Below are positions 8,126 to 16,417 of a stretch of DNA of 64,000 nt, piece after piece. This DNA comes from an uncultured Lachnospiraceae bacterium (GTDB taxonomy: Bacteria; Bacillota; Clostridia; Lachnospirales; Lachnospiraceae), in NCBI GenBank assembly GCA_900546325.1, contig URCR01000011.1, forward strand, positions 9,467 to 73,466, read 5' to 3'. The notes under the pieces are model-generated. The model was not told the DNA's origin and searched no databases. It saw only the letters and a list, made by a program, of their open reading frames with translations. Numbering within the stretch: position 1 is the first letter of the stretch; every line of letters starts with the position of its first letter. A program made the translations under genes and the position numbers.

Positions 8126-8155
8126 TAAAAAAGGTTGAGATTTGCACCTCAACCT
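8126..8155 (-). terminator. Rho-independent terminator after rpmE
   Basis: Minus strand: stem AGGTTGAG / CTCAACCT, 8-base loop, then TTTTTT. It sits between rpmE and the DUF1385 gene, so rpmE is a separate transcript. Confidence 0.85.
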
Positions 8156-8171
8156 ATTCTCGTCATTCTGA

Positions 8172-8375
8172 TTATTCCTGAATTCCGTATTTCTTGTTAA
8201 ATTTATCAACACGTCCACGAGCCTGAGCAGCTTTCTGCTGTCCTGTGTAGAATGGATGACATTTAGAACAGATTTCTACGTGGATGTCTTCTTTTGTAGA
8301 TCCTGTTACGAATGTGTTTCCACAGTTACATGTTACTGTTGCCTGATGATAAACTGGATGTATTCCTTCTTTCAT
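8172..8375 (-). CDS. rpmE: 50S ribosomal protein L31
   Basis: A 67-residue L31 of the zinc-binding kind: CNCGNTF near residue 16 and EICSKCHPFYTGQQK near residue 34 provide the metal ligands, and the C-terminus GRVDKFNKKYG is typical. I choose the ATG at 8375 (MKEGIHP) because the ribosome binding site AAGAGG overlaps the earlier in-frame GTG at 8384. It has its own promoter (8500-8528) and a leader of about 120 bases with hairpins that may control translation. It sits downstream of rho, as in many Firmicutes. Confidence 0.96.
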   Translation of the reverse strand: MKEGIHPVYHQATVTCNCGNTFVTGSTKEDIHVEICSKCHPFYTGQQKAAQARGRVDKFNKKYGIQE

Positions 8376-8401
8376 GATTTTCACCTCTTCATTTTTATTT
8401 C

Positions 8402-8466
8402 GTGAGGTTATATCGCCCTCACAGCGAATATCTTTGCAATCAGTCCTGCTGTCTTGCGACAGAGGA
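8402..8466 (-). promoter_or_regulatory. Structured 5' leader of rpmE, possible L31 autoregulatory element
   Basis: The leader contains a hairpin TCCT-CTGTC / GACAG-AGGA around TTGC (8444-8466) and a second one, GTGAGG / CCTCAC (8402-8422), about 30 bases before the start codon. Ribosomal protein L31 leaders are known in Firmicutes. I cannot test whether this one fits that covariance model. Confidence 0.4.
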
Positions 8467-8499
8467 ACGCTTGCTTATTATTTGTTAAACAGCTTTTTT

Positions 8500-8528
8500 A
8501 TTGTATCATACTTATTTTCACATTGCAA
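8500..8528 (-). promoter_or_regulatory. rpmE promoter
   Basis: Minus strand TTGCAA, 17-base spacer, TACAAT, located just after the rho stop codon and about 125 bases before the rpmE start. Confidence 0.68.
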
Positions 8529-8545
8529 GTTATTTGTAAAAATCA

Positions 8546-9871
8546 TTAGATAATTTTTGTCTTCTTCACCATCTGGATAAACTCTTCATTATTTTTCGTA
8601 CGTGAGAACATATTTAAGATATTATCGACTGCCTCATCACTCTTCATTCCATTTAAGGCACGGCGCAGAGAGTATACTGCTTCCTGCTCTTCGGCGCTTA
8701 ACAGAAGATCTTCTCTTCTTGTTCCTGATTTTGGAATATCGATTGCCGGGAACACTCTCTTTTCCTGTAGTTTTCTGTCAAGGACAAGTTCCATATTTCC
8801 GGTTCCTTTAAACTCTTCGTAAATGACATCATCCATCTTGCTTCCGGTATCCACAAGTGCACTTGCGAGGATCGTTAAGCTGCCGCCCTCTCTCATATTT
8901 CTCGCCGCACCGAAAATTCTCTTCGGCATGTGGAGTGCAGCCGGATCAAGACCACCGGATAAAGTCCTTCCGCTTGGCGGAACTGTCAGGTTGTATGCCC
9001 TTGCAAGACGTGTGATACTGTCAAGCAGGATCATCACATCTTTTTTATGCTCTACCAGACGTTTTGCACGCTCGATCACCATCTCAGATACTCTCCTGTG
9101 ATGCTCCGGAAGTTCATCAAACGTAGAGTAGATGACTTCCACATTTTTCCCGGTGATCGCCTCTCTGATATCTGTTACTTCCTCCGGACGCTCATCGATC
9201 AAAAGGATCAGGATGTGCATCTCCGGATTATTTCTCAGCACAGACAGTGCAACTTCTTTGATCAAAGTCGTCTTACCTGCCTTCGGAGGAGATACAATCA
9301 TTCCTCTCTGCCCTTTTCCGATCGGAGAAAGCAGATCTACAATCCGCATCGCCGTAGAACTCTTCGGATTTTCCAGTCGGAGTCTTTCATTTGGGAAAAT
9401 CGGTGTCATATCTTCAAAACTTGTCCGTCTCGCTGCCTCTGCCGGCCGCATCCCATTGACGGTCGTCAAATATAAGAGTGCGCTGAATTTCTCTGACTGT
9501 GTCTTGATCCTCGTATTTCCAGTCAGGATATCCCCGGTCTTCAGATTGAATCTGCGAATCTGTGACGGCGATACATAAACATCGTTCTCTCCCGGAAGAT
9601 AATTGTCACTCCGGATAAATCCGTACCCATCCGGAAGCACTTCAAGAATTCCCTGTGCCGTGATTCCGCTGTCCAGTTCTTCAATATCGACAACTCCTGT
9701 CTTTTCGTTCTTTACCTCTTCTTTTGCTTCTTCTGCTTTATCCTGTTCGTCTTTTTTTAACATTAATTCGATGATATCTGCTTTTTTCATTGTCGATACC
9801 CCTTTTAATCCTCGCGCTTTTGCGATTTCTTTCAAAGACGTCAACGGTAATGATTCATATTTTTCTCTCAT
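8546..9871 (-). CDS. rho: Transcription termination factor Rho
   Basis: Hexameric RNA helicase that ends transcription at unstructured C-rich RNA. The 441-residue protein has the Rho_N helical domain (LTSLKEIAKARGLKG, residues 11-25), an acidic linker, the cold-shock RNA-binding domain (ILEVLPDGYGFIRS), Walker A (SPPKAGKTTLIKE), Walker B (VMILLDSITRLARAYN) and the R-loop segment GTGNMELVLDRKL. Length is close to the family norm, without the large N-terminal insertions seen in some gut bacteria. The start at 9871 is preceded by AGGAAG. It is divergent from the malic enzyme gene. Confidence 0.97.
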   Translation of the reverse strand: MREKYESLPLTSLKEIAKARGLKGVSTMKKADIIELMLKKDEQDKAEEAKEEVKNEKTGVVDIEELDSGITAQGILEVLPDGYGFIRSDNYLPGENDVYVSPSQIRRFNLKTGDILTGNTRIKTQSEKFSALLYLTTVNGMRPAEAARRTSFEDMTPIFPNERLRLENPKSSTAMRIVDLLSPIGKGQRGMIVSPPKAGKTTLIKEVALSVLRNNPEMHILILLIDERPEEVTDIREAITGKNVEVIYSTFDELPEHHRRVSEMVIERAKRLVEHKKDVMILLDSITRLARAYNLTVPPSGRTLSGGLDPAALHMPKRIFGAARNMREGGSLTILASALVDTGSKMDDVIYEEFKGTGNMELVLDRKLQEKRVFPAIDIPKSGTRREDLLLSAEEQEAVYSLRRALNGMKSDEAVDNILNMFSRTKNNEEFIQMVKKTKII

Positions 9872-10020
9872 TATCCTACTTCCTTTCGCTATTCATTTGT
9901 CTATGCTAATTTTAATTACTAAGTATCTTCGGGAATATTCGTCTGACATGACTTCTCTTGAGATATACGCATTATACACTATTTTTCAGGAAAAAGAAAG
10001 TATTTTTTCAGGAATCATTG

Positions 10021-10049
10021 TTGATTTGATTTCCCCGGAATGTTATCAT
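10021..10049 (+). promoter_or_regulatory. Promoter of the malic enzyme operon
   Basis: TTGATT, 17-base spacer, TATCAT, ending 46 bases before the start codon. It is the best sigma-A match in the 224-base rho / malic enzyme divergent region. Confidence 0.62.
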
Positions 10050-10095
10050 AACTTTATAAGTTTCAAAAATATGAAAAAGAAAAGGTGTGAATAAT

Positions 10096-11244
10096 ATGAC
10101 AACAAACGAAAAGGCATTACAAATGCATGAACAATGGAACGGAAAATTAGAGATTTCCGCAAAGGCAAAGGTCAATTCCAGAGAAGACCTGGCAATCGCA
10201 TATACTCCCGGTGTCGCAGAGCCTTGTAAGGTGATCGCGCAGGATCGCGAAGCTGCTTACAAATATACGATGAAAGCAAACACGATCGCTGTCATCTCTG
10301 ACGGAAGCGCTGTTCTTGGTCTCGGAAATATCGGGGCTTATGCTGCGATGCCTGTCATGGAAGGAAAGGCTGTTTTATTCAAGGAATTCGGCGGGGTCAA
10401 CGCGATTCCGATTTGTCTTGACACACAGGATACAGAGGAGATCATCCGCACGATCGTCAACATCGCTCCGGCATTTGGCGGAATCAATCTGGAAGACATC
10501 TCTGCTCCGAGATGTTTTGAGATTGAGGAGCGTTTAAAAGAACTTCTTGATATTCCGGTATTCCACGATGACCAGCACGGAACTGCCATCGTTGTCCTTG
10601 CCGGAATCATCAATGCACTCAAAGTTACCGGCAAGAAAAAAGAAGCGTGCCGGATTGTTGTAAACGGTGCAGGTTCTGCCGGAATCGCCATCACAAAGCT
10701 TCTTCTTACTTACGGCTTCTGCCATGTTACAATGTGTGATATCAATGGAATTATTTCCAAGGATTCTCCGAATTTAAACTGGATGCAGAAGAAAATGACA
10801 GAAGTTACCAATCTGGAAGGCAAGAAAGGAACACTTGCAGATGCACTGAAGGGCGCTGATATCTTTGTCGGTGTGTCCGCACCGAATATTGTCACAAAAG
10901 AGATGGTCTCTTCCATGAATGCTGACTCGATCCTCTTTGCAATGGCAAACCCTGTCCCTGAGATCATGCCGGATCTTGCAAGAGAAGCCGGAGCACGTGT
11001 GATCGGAACCGGACGTTCCGACTTCCCGAACCAGGTCAACAACGTTGTTGCATTCCCTGGTATTTTCAAGGGTGCTCTGGAAGGACGTGCCACACAGATT
11101 ACAGAGGAAATGAAACTTGCCGCTGCCGAAGCGATCGCAAGTCTCGTTTCGGATGAAGATTTAAGCGATACGAATATCCTCCCGGAGGCATTTGACCCAC
11201 GTGTTGCCGATATCGTGAGCAAGGCAATCAAGGATCTGATCTAA
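10096..11244 (+). CDS. NAD(P)-dependent malic enzyme (oxaloacetate-decarboxylating malate dehydrogenase)
   Basis: Converts malate to pyruvate and CO2 with reduction of NAD(P). The 382-residue product is the short bacterial form. Visible marks are the N-terminal YTPGVAEPC, the substrate/metal region (VISDGSAVLGLGNIG, then FKEFGGVNAIPICLDT), the metal-binding VFHDDQHGTAIV and the Rossmann loop VVNGAGSAGIAITKLL. The ATG at 10096 is preferred over an in-frame GTG at 10087 that overlaps the ribosome binding site. It is translationally coupled to the next gene (TAATG overlap). Cofactor preference cannot be read from the sequence with confidence. Confidence 0.94.
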   Translation: MTTNEKALQMHEQWNGKLEISAKAKVNSREDLAIAYTPGVAEPCKVIAQDREAAYKYTMKANTIAVISDGSAVLGLGNIGAYAAMPVMEGKAVLFKEFGGVNAIPICLDTQDTEEIIRTIVNIAPAFGGINLEDISAPRCFEIEERLKELLDIPVFHDDQHGTAIVVLAGIINALKVTGKKKEACRIVVNGAGSAGIAITKLLLTYGFCHVTMCDINGIISKDSPNLNWMQKKMTEVTNLEGKKGTLADALKGADIFVGVSAPNIVTKEMVSSMNADSILFAMANPVPEIMPDLAREAGARVIGTGRSDFPNQVNNVVAFPGIFKGALEGRATQITEEMKLAAAEAIASLVSDEDLSDTNILPEAFDPRVADIVSKAIKDLI

Positions 11245-12170
11245 TGAAGCGCTGGGGCGAAAAGAGATATCACTCTCTTGATTACCATTTAAAGCATACT
11301 TATGGAGAAAAGCTCTACAAACTTGCCTTAAACGGCGGGATGACCTGCCCGAACCGTGATGGCACACTCGGAGACCGGGGCTGTATTTTCTGCAGCGCCG
11401 GCGGCTCCGGTGATTTTGCGGGGAATCCCCGCGAATCCATCCGCCAGCAGATAGAAGCCGGCAAAAAGCTGATCAGAAAGAAGACTGATGCAGCTTCCTA
11501 TATTGCTTATTTTCAGGCGTACACAAACACTTATGCCGAAGTCAGTTATCTGGAGAAGATTTTTTCGGAGGCAGTCTCCTGCCCTGAAGTCAAGATTCTC
11601 TCCATCGCCACCAGACCGGATTGTCTGGATGACGAAATCCTCACACTTTTAGCATGTCTGAATCAGATCAAGCCTGTATGGGTGGAACTCGGACTTCAGA
11701 CGATTCATGAACAGAGCGCCCGGTTTATCCGGCGCGGATACTCACTTTCCGTCTTTGAAGATGCTGTCAGAAAACTCCGACAGATTGGCGTGGAAGTGAT
11801 CGTCCACACGATTTTGTATCTCCCCGGCGAGACAGAAGCGATGATGCTGGAGACAATTTCCTATCTGAATACACTGGATATCCAGGGAATCAAACTTCAG
11901 CTCCTTCATGTTCTGCGTGAAACTGATCTTGCCGGCTATTATGAAGCTTCCCCTTTCTTCGTCCCGACAATGGAAGAATACATTGCATTTCTCGGAAAAT
12001 GTATTACACAGTTACGGCCGGATATCGTCATTCACCGGCTGACCGGCGACGGTCCAAAAGAGCTGTTGATCGCTCCACGCTGGACCGGACACAAACGTCT
12101 TGTCCTCAACAGTATGAATCAATATTTTAAGGAACAGGATCTCTGGCAGGGGAAGAACTATAAACTATGA
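11244..12170 (+). CDS. TIGR01212 family radical SAM protein (YtqA-like)
   Basis: A 308-residue radical SAM enzyme of the TIGR01212/YhcC group. The cluster-binding cysteines lie in a long form typical of this family (GMTCPNRDGTLGDRGCIFC, about residues 32-50), followed by a glycine-rich stretch (SAGGSGDF). Later blocks WVELGLQTIHEQSARFIRRG and EVIVHTILYLPGETEAMM match the barrel strands that hold S-adenosylmethionine. The reaction is not established; a role in tRNA modification has been suggested for relatives. The ATG overlaps the malic enzyme stop by one base, so both are in one operon. Confidence 0.9.
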   Translation: MKRWGEKRYHSLDYHLKHTYGEKLYKLALNGGMTCPNRDGTLGDRGCIFCSAGGSGDFAGNPRESIRQQIEAGKKLIRKKTDAASYIAYFQAYTNTYAEVSYLEKIFSEAVSCPEVKILSIATRPDCLDDEILTLLACLNQIKPVWVELGLQTIHEQSARFIRRGYSLSVFEDAVRKLRQIGVEVIVHTILYLPGETEAMMLETISYLNTLDIQGIKLQLLHVLRETDLAGYYEASPFFVPTMEEYIAFLGKCITQLRPDIVIHRLTGDGPKELLIAPRWTGHKRLVLNSMNQYFKEQDLWQGKNYKL

Positions 12171-12192
12171 TTTTAGAAAGGATTTGCGTACA

Positions 12193-12705
12193 ATGTCAGA
12201 CTCATTTACTTTGTACAAATTAATTGTTTTATATATGCTTCAGAAAGTGGATTTCCCGCTGACAAACTCACAGATTTCCGAGTTTGTCCTTGATAAGGAA
12301 TATACAAACTACTTCACGCTCCAGCAGGCGCTCTCCGAGATGGAAAATGCAAATCTGATCCGCCTGGAGAAGGAACACAGCCGCACATTCTATCATCTGA
12401 CCGAAGAGGGTGCTGAGACGATCCAGTTTTTCCAGAACAAGATTTCGCCTGCCATTCAGGATGAGATTGACACATTCCTTCAGGAAAAACACTATGAACT
12501 GAAGAATGCTGTCGCTGTGCGCGCAGACTACTACCGGAATGACAATCACGAATTTTCTGTCCGCTGTCAGGTCACAGAAAATCATGGTTCCCTGATTGAT
12601 CTGACGATCACTGTGCCAACGGAACAGGAAGCCAAGACCGTCGTCCATCACTGGAAGCAGAAAAATCAGGAAATCTATGCGTTCGTGATGCAGAATCTGT
12701 TATAG
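12193..12705 (+). CDS. DUF4364 family protein, winged-helix-like
   Basis: A 170-residue protein of the DUF4364 family, found mainly in Clostridia. The first 75 residues (LYKLIVLYMLQKVDFPLTNS, then ISEFVLDKEYTNYFTLQQAL and LTEEGAETIQFF) look like a winged helix related to PadR or MarR folds, so DNA binding is plausible but not shown. The C-terminal half is a beta-rich domain with no motif I can name. I use the ATG at 12193, nine to ten bases behind AAAGGA; an earlier TTG at 12184 touches that site. It follows the radical SAM gene by 22 bases and is probably co-transcribed. Confidence 0.8.
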   Translation: MSDSFTLYKLIVLYMLQKVDFPLTNSQISEFVLDKEYTNYFTLQQALSEMENANLIRLEKEHSRTFYHLTEEGAETIQFFQNKISPAIQDEIDTFLQEKHYELKNAVAVRADYYRNDNHEFSVRCQVTENHGSLIDLTITVPTEQEAKTVVHHWKQKNQEIYAFVMQNLL

Positions 12706-12743
12706 ATTGTTTGAGCAGTAGGAAGACTCTATGAAATATGACT

Positions 12744-12808
12744 GAGGAATCCAGTTTTTCCATATATTGGAATAACAGATCGGCCGACAGTGAAAAGCTG
12801 GATTCCTC
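12744..12808. repeat. Long imperfect palindrome between convergent genes
   Basis: Arms GAGGAATCCAGTTTTTC (12744-12760) and GAAAAGCTGGATTCCTC (12792-12808) pair over 17 positions with a single G-U equivalent, around a 31-base loop. No T-run follows on either strand. Position between the DUF4364 and rarA stops suggests a transcript-end structure, but the long loop is unusual. Confidence 0.65.
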
Positions 12809-12823
12809 CATTGAAGAAGCGGT

Positions 12824-14140
12824 TTAGTTTCCTTTTATTCTTCGGAAATGCTCCTGAATCTCCTTTTCATATCCCATATCCGAAGGCTCATAGAACCGCA
12901 TCTCTTTAATCTCCTCCGGAAGATACTGCTGTTCTACATAGTGGTTTGGATAGTCGTGCGCGTATTTATACCCGATTCCTCTTCCGAGATTTGCGGAGCC
13001 TTTGTAGTGTGCATCCTGCAAATGGGACGGCACGGTTGTTTTATGTGCGCGCACTGCCGCATTTGCGGACATGATCGCATTGACTGCGGAATTGCTCTTC
13101 GGAGCTGTGGCCACATACAATACCGCCTGTGACAAGATGATCTGGGCTTCCGGCATTCCGACACGTTCCACTGCCTGCGCAGCAGCCACAGCCACGGAAA
13201 TCGCCATTGGATCTGCATTTCCCACATCCTCAGAGGCACAGATCATGATCCTTCTCGCAATAAATTTCACATCTTCCCCGGCATACAGCATTTTTGCCAG
13301 ATAGAAAACTGCTGCGTCCGGATCAGAACCACGCATACTTTTGATAAACGCAGAAATCGTATCATAATGATTGTCCCCGCCCTTGTCATAGCGGACAACC
13401 CTCTTCTGAATACACTCAGAAACCACATCAATCGTAATAGGTATCTTCCCATCTTCTGACCGCTCTGTTGTCAGCACTCCAAGTTCTATGGCATTCAGCG
13501 CATTTCTCGCATCTCCGCCGCAAATATCCGCAAGAAATTCCAGCGCATCCTCATCGATCACTGCATGATAACTTCCCATTCCACGCTCTTCGTCTGTCAG
13601 CGCCCGCATGATCAATTTCCGGATATCTTCTTTTTCCAGCGGCTTTAATTCAAAAATACTGGAGCGGGAAATCAAAGCGCCATTGACCTCAAAATATGGA
13701 TTCTCGGTCGTTGCCCCAATCAAGATCAGCGTTCCGTCCTCCACAAACGGAAGCAGATAATCCTGCTGTCCTTTGTTAAACCGGTGGATCTCATCGACAA
13801 ACAGGATTGTCTTTTTCCCATACATCCCCTGATTGTCTTTCGCCTGCCTGACAACCTCCTCCATGTCTTTCTTTCCTGCGACCGTGGCATTGATCTGGGT
13901 AAAACTTGCACTCGTCGTGTTGGCGATCACCTTTGCCAGTGTGGTCTTCCCCGTTCCCGGAGGCCCATAGAAGATAATGGAACTCAGCTTATCCGCCTTG
14001 ATCGCCCTGTATAACAACTTGTCTTTTCCGATAATATGCTGCTGCCCCACTACTTCTTCCAATGTCCTCGGGCGCAGCCTTGACGCAAGCGGAGACTCTT
14101 TTTTCTTTGTCGTTTCTCTCATATAATCAAACAGATCCAT
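12824..14140 (-). CDS. rarA: Replication-associated recombination protein A (RarA/MgsA)
   Basis: Clamp-loader-like AAA+ ATPase that acts at stalled replication forks. The 438-residue protein shows LASRLRPRTLEEVVGQQHII, Walker A (FYGPPGTGKTTLAKVIA, residues 57-73), Walker B (ILFVDEIHRFNKGQQDYLLP) and sensor 1 (ILIGATTENPYFEV). The C-terminal tetramerisation region (DAHYKGSANLGRGIGYKYAH) is also typical. It starts at 14140 behind GAGGA and lies 12 bases after the tcdA stop, so both are likely in one transcript. Confidence 0.95.
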   Translation of the reverse strand: MDLFDYMRETTKKKESPLASRLRPRTLEEVVGQQHIIGKDKLLYRAIKADKLSSIIFYGPPGTGKTTLAKVIANTTSASFTQINATVAGKKDMEEVVRQAKDNQGMYGKKTILFVDEIHRFNKGQQDYLLPFVEDGTLILIGATTENPYFEVNGALISRSSIFELKPLEKEDIRKLIMRALTDEERGMGSYHAVIDEDALEFLADICGGDARNALNAIELGVLTTERSEDGKIPITIDVVSECIQKRVVRYDKGGDNHYDTISAFIKSMRGSDPDAAVFYLAKMLYAGEDVKFIARRIMICASEDVGNADPMAISVAVAAAQAVERVGMPEAQIILSQAVLYVATAPKSNSAVNAIMSANAAVRAHKTTVPSHLQDAHYKGSANLGRGIGYKYAHDYPNHYVEQQYLPEEIKEMRFYEPSDMGYEKEIQEHFRRIKGN

Positions 14141-14152
14141 GCTTTTTTCCTC

Positions 14153-14872
14153 CTATGAAATTCCTGTCAGATTACGGATGACCTCCCCTGCAATAATGAG
14201 CCCTGCGACCGGAGGCACAAAGGAAATACTGCCCGGCAGCGAACGTTTATTGCCTTTCTCTTCTTCCGTAATATTGTTCGATACATCGACCGGCTTCTCT
14301 TTTGAATACACTACTTTTAAATGTGCCACTCCCCGATTCTTTAATTCTCTTCTCATTACTTTACAGAGCGGGCAGACAGACGTTTTTGTAATATCTGCGA
14401 TCTCAAATAATTCCGGATGCAGTTTATTCCCGGTTCCCATACTGCTGATCATCGGAATTCCTTTCTTGTCGGCAATTTGGGCAATCGCCAGTTTCGCCGT
14501 CACCGTATCGATCGCATCAACGATATAGTCAACCGTTCCCTCTAACAGTTCCGCTGCATTTTCCTCAAGGATAAACGTCTCATGCACCGTCACCTTCGTC
14601 TCCGGACAAATATCATGGATTCTCTCCTTCATCAATTCCGTCTTATATCTGCCGATCGTGCTGTGGTAAGCGATTGACTGGCGGTTCAGATTTGTCAGAG
14701 ACACCGTGTCATTGTCCACAAGAATCAGATGTCCGACACCGCCTCTTGCCAGCGCCTCAATACAATGTGAGCCGACTCCGCCGACTCCAAATACAAGCAC
14801 CGTCTTCTCCCTCAGACACTCCACCTGTTCTCTTCCGATCAGTAACTCCATTCTGGAAAACTCATTTATCAT
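14153..14872 (-). CDS. tcdA: tRNA threonylcarbamoyladenosine dehydratase (TcdA/CsdL)
   Basis: An E1-like, ThiF-fold enzyme that cyclises t6A37 of tRNA to ct6A using ATP. The 239-residue protein has the family N-terminus (FSRMELLIGREQVECLREKT), the nucleotide-binding loop VFGVGGVGSHCIEALARGG (residues 31-49), the DNDTVSLTNLNRQ motif and YIVDAIDTVTAKL. A CPLC pair (TSVCPLCKVMRREL, about residue 175) is also present. Length fits the family. The start at 14872 follows AAGGAG. It precedes rarA with 12 bases between; I know no functional link. Confidence 0.92.
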   Translation of the reverse strand: MINEFSRMELLIGREQVECLREKTVLVFGVGGVGSHCIEALARGGVGHLILVDNDTVSLTNLNRQSIAYHSTIGRYKTELMKERIHDICPETKVTVHETFILEENAAELLEGTVDYIVDAIDTVTAKLAIAQIADKKGIPMISSMGTGNKLHPELFEIADITKTSVCPLCKVMRRELKNRGVAHLKVVYSKEKPVDVSNNITEEEKGNKRSLPGSISFVPPVAGLIIAGEVIRNLTGIS

Positions 14873-14927
14873 CTTGTCACTCCTTTATCTGTAATGTTGT
14901 CTATCATGTACTTTACTGTTTCGCACG

Positions 14928-15596
14928 CTATGGAAGAATCAGCTCTTCTACCGTCACAAACTCATAGCCGCTTTCCTTTAAAATATCTATGATCCTAAGC
15001 GCCGCATTGACGGAACTTTCATAGCAGTCGTGCATTAAAATAATATCATTTTCTTTGACTTCCGTCACTACCTTGTTCACAATTTCATCTGCATTTTTTG
15101 TCGTCCAGTCAAGAGGGTCTACGGACCAGCTCACTGGAAGGATCTGCATCTTCTGTTCCAGTTTTTTCTGCCATGCCCCAAAAGGCGGGCGCATAAACGA
15201 TACCGGCACACCTGTAATTGAGGTGATTTTTTCATTGGTCATCTGAATCTCCTCCATTGCTTTGTCATCTGACAACTTTGTCATCTCTACATGGTGGTAT
15301 GTATGGTTCCCAACAATATGCCCGCTGTCATACATTTCCTTTACAACCGCCTCATTTCCTTCAATGTTCGATCCAATCAGGAAAAATGTTGCCGAAACCT
15401 CCCTTTCCTTTAGCCCTTCCAAAAGTTTTGGCGTCCATACCGGATGTGGACCATCATCAAATGTGATCGCTATCTTTGGCTTCTCCGCTCCGATGATTCC
15501 GTCAGCTTCCTCTGCCTCCTGACCGCTTCCCGCCTTCAGAATCAGACATACTATATATAACATCCCAAGAAATTGCAGTATAGATTTTCTGTTCAA
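14928..15596 (-). CDS. Secreted polysaccharide deacetylase (NodB family)
   Basis: A 222-residue carbohydrate esterase 4 protein with an N-terminal hydrophobic signal or anchor (ILQFLGMLYIVCLIL). The NodB domain begins at about residue 41: KIAITFDDGPHPVWT carries the metal and catalytic aspartates, HIVGNHTYHHVEM the metal histidines, SFMRPPFGAWQ the arginine motif, and IILMHDCYESSVNA the last histidine. Likely substrates are N-acetyl groups of peptidoglycan or another surface glycan. The start is a TTG at 15596 with GGGGAGG ten bases before it; no ATG fits. Closest functional types are PdaA-like or general peptidoglycan deacetylases, which I cannot separate here. Confidence 0.88.
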   Translation of the reverse strand: MNRKSILQFLGMLYIVCLILKAGSGQEAEEADGIIGAEKPKIAITFDDGPHPVWTPKLLEGLKEREVSATFFLIGSNIEGNEAVVKEMYDSGHIVGNHTYHHVEMTKLSDDKAMEEIQMTNEKITSITGVPVSFMRPPFGAWQKKLEQKMQILPVSWSVDPLDWTTKNADEIVNKVVTEVKENDIILMHDCYESSVNAALRIIDILKESGYEFVTVEELILP

Positions 15597-15763
15597 ACCG
15601 CTTTTCCTCCCCTCTTGCTCATATCATATATATGAAACACAATAAAAAAGAATGTGTCCCCGGTTCCTGTCATCTGCATTTTGCCATTCCCTCGAAACAC
15701 ACTCTTTCTTTCCGGACTTTTTCCGGCTGCTTTCCTGCCTGTTTGTTCCGGCTCCCTTCTCTT

Positions 15764-16405
15764 CTATCTTCCCTTTTTCTTCGGAACACGCCGTGTCTTG
15801 TTTGCATTTTTCTTTTGAACACTTTGTGCTTTAGGGCTCTTTTTCTTCCGGATGCTGTAACCAAACGTCCCCAGTTCTCTTCCGGTTTCCAAATAAGATC
15901 CATGGGAATATGCCAGAAGTTCCGCCTGATTCAGCTCAAACTTTCCGCCTGCTGTCAGATACTTCTCATCGACCTGCACCGCCTCCACCGTCGCAAGAAA
16001 CATATGGTGCGATCCCAATTCCTTGATCTCTGTCACCTTGCACTCGATGTTCACAGGGCTTTCTGCGATTGTCGGAGCATAGCGGAGTTTTTCGGCTTTT
16101 CCCCTTGTGAGATGAACTTCCTTCCACTTATCCACATCTCTGCCCGATTTTACTCCACAATAATCGGTCGCGTACACAAGATCTTTTGTTGTGAGATTGA
16201 TCACAAATTCTCCCGTGGACCGGATCATCTCGTACGAATAACGCTCCGGTCTGACAGAGATATATGCCATCGCCGGATTGGTGCAGATCGTCCCTGTCCA
16301 TGCGACCGTTATGATATTTGTATTTCCATCGGCATCCCCGGCACTTACCATCACTGCCGGCAGCGGATAGATCATATTGCCCGGCTTCCATAACTGTTTC
16401 TCCAT
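15764..16405 (-). CDS. Flavin reductase / DIM6-NTAB family flavoprotein
   Basis: A 213-residue FMN-binding split-barrel protein. The N-terminus (PLPAVMVSAGDADGNTNIIT), the segment VAWTGTICTNPAMAYISVRP and STGEFVINLTTKDLVYATD match the flavin reductase-like domain that binds FMN at a dimer interface. The last 30 residues are a lysine/arginine-rich tail (RKKKSPKAQSVQKKNANKTR), which is not part of the domain and may bind nucleic acid or membrane. The electron acceptor is unknown. It follows the pyrophosphatase gene by 12 bases on the same strand, with its own AAGGGA site. Confidence 0.88.
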   Translation of the reverse strand: MEKQLWKPGNMIYPLPAVMVSAGDADGNTNIITVAWTGTICTNPAMAYISVRPERYSYEMIRSTGEFVINLTTKDLVYATDYCGVKSGRDVDKWKEVHLTRGKAEKLRYAPTIAESPVNIECKVTEIKELGSHHMFLATVEAVQVDEKYLTAGGKFELNQAELLAYSHGSYLETGRELGTFGYSIRKKKSPKAQSVQKKNANKTRRVPKKKGR

Positions 16406-16417
16406 ATGCTGTCCCTT

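Noticed and set aside
12608..12811. 67-codon minus-strand frame through the palindrome, with two similar segments (EESSFS and EKLDSSV)
   Set aside because: The similarity comes from the palindrome itself; the frame overlaps DUF4364 in antisense and lacks a ribosome binding site.
15632..16393. 253-codon plus-strand open frame
   Set aside because: It lies opposite the flavin reductase gene, has Cys/Arg/His-rich composition and no ribosome binding site; it is a shadow frame.
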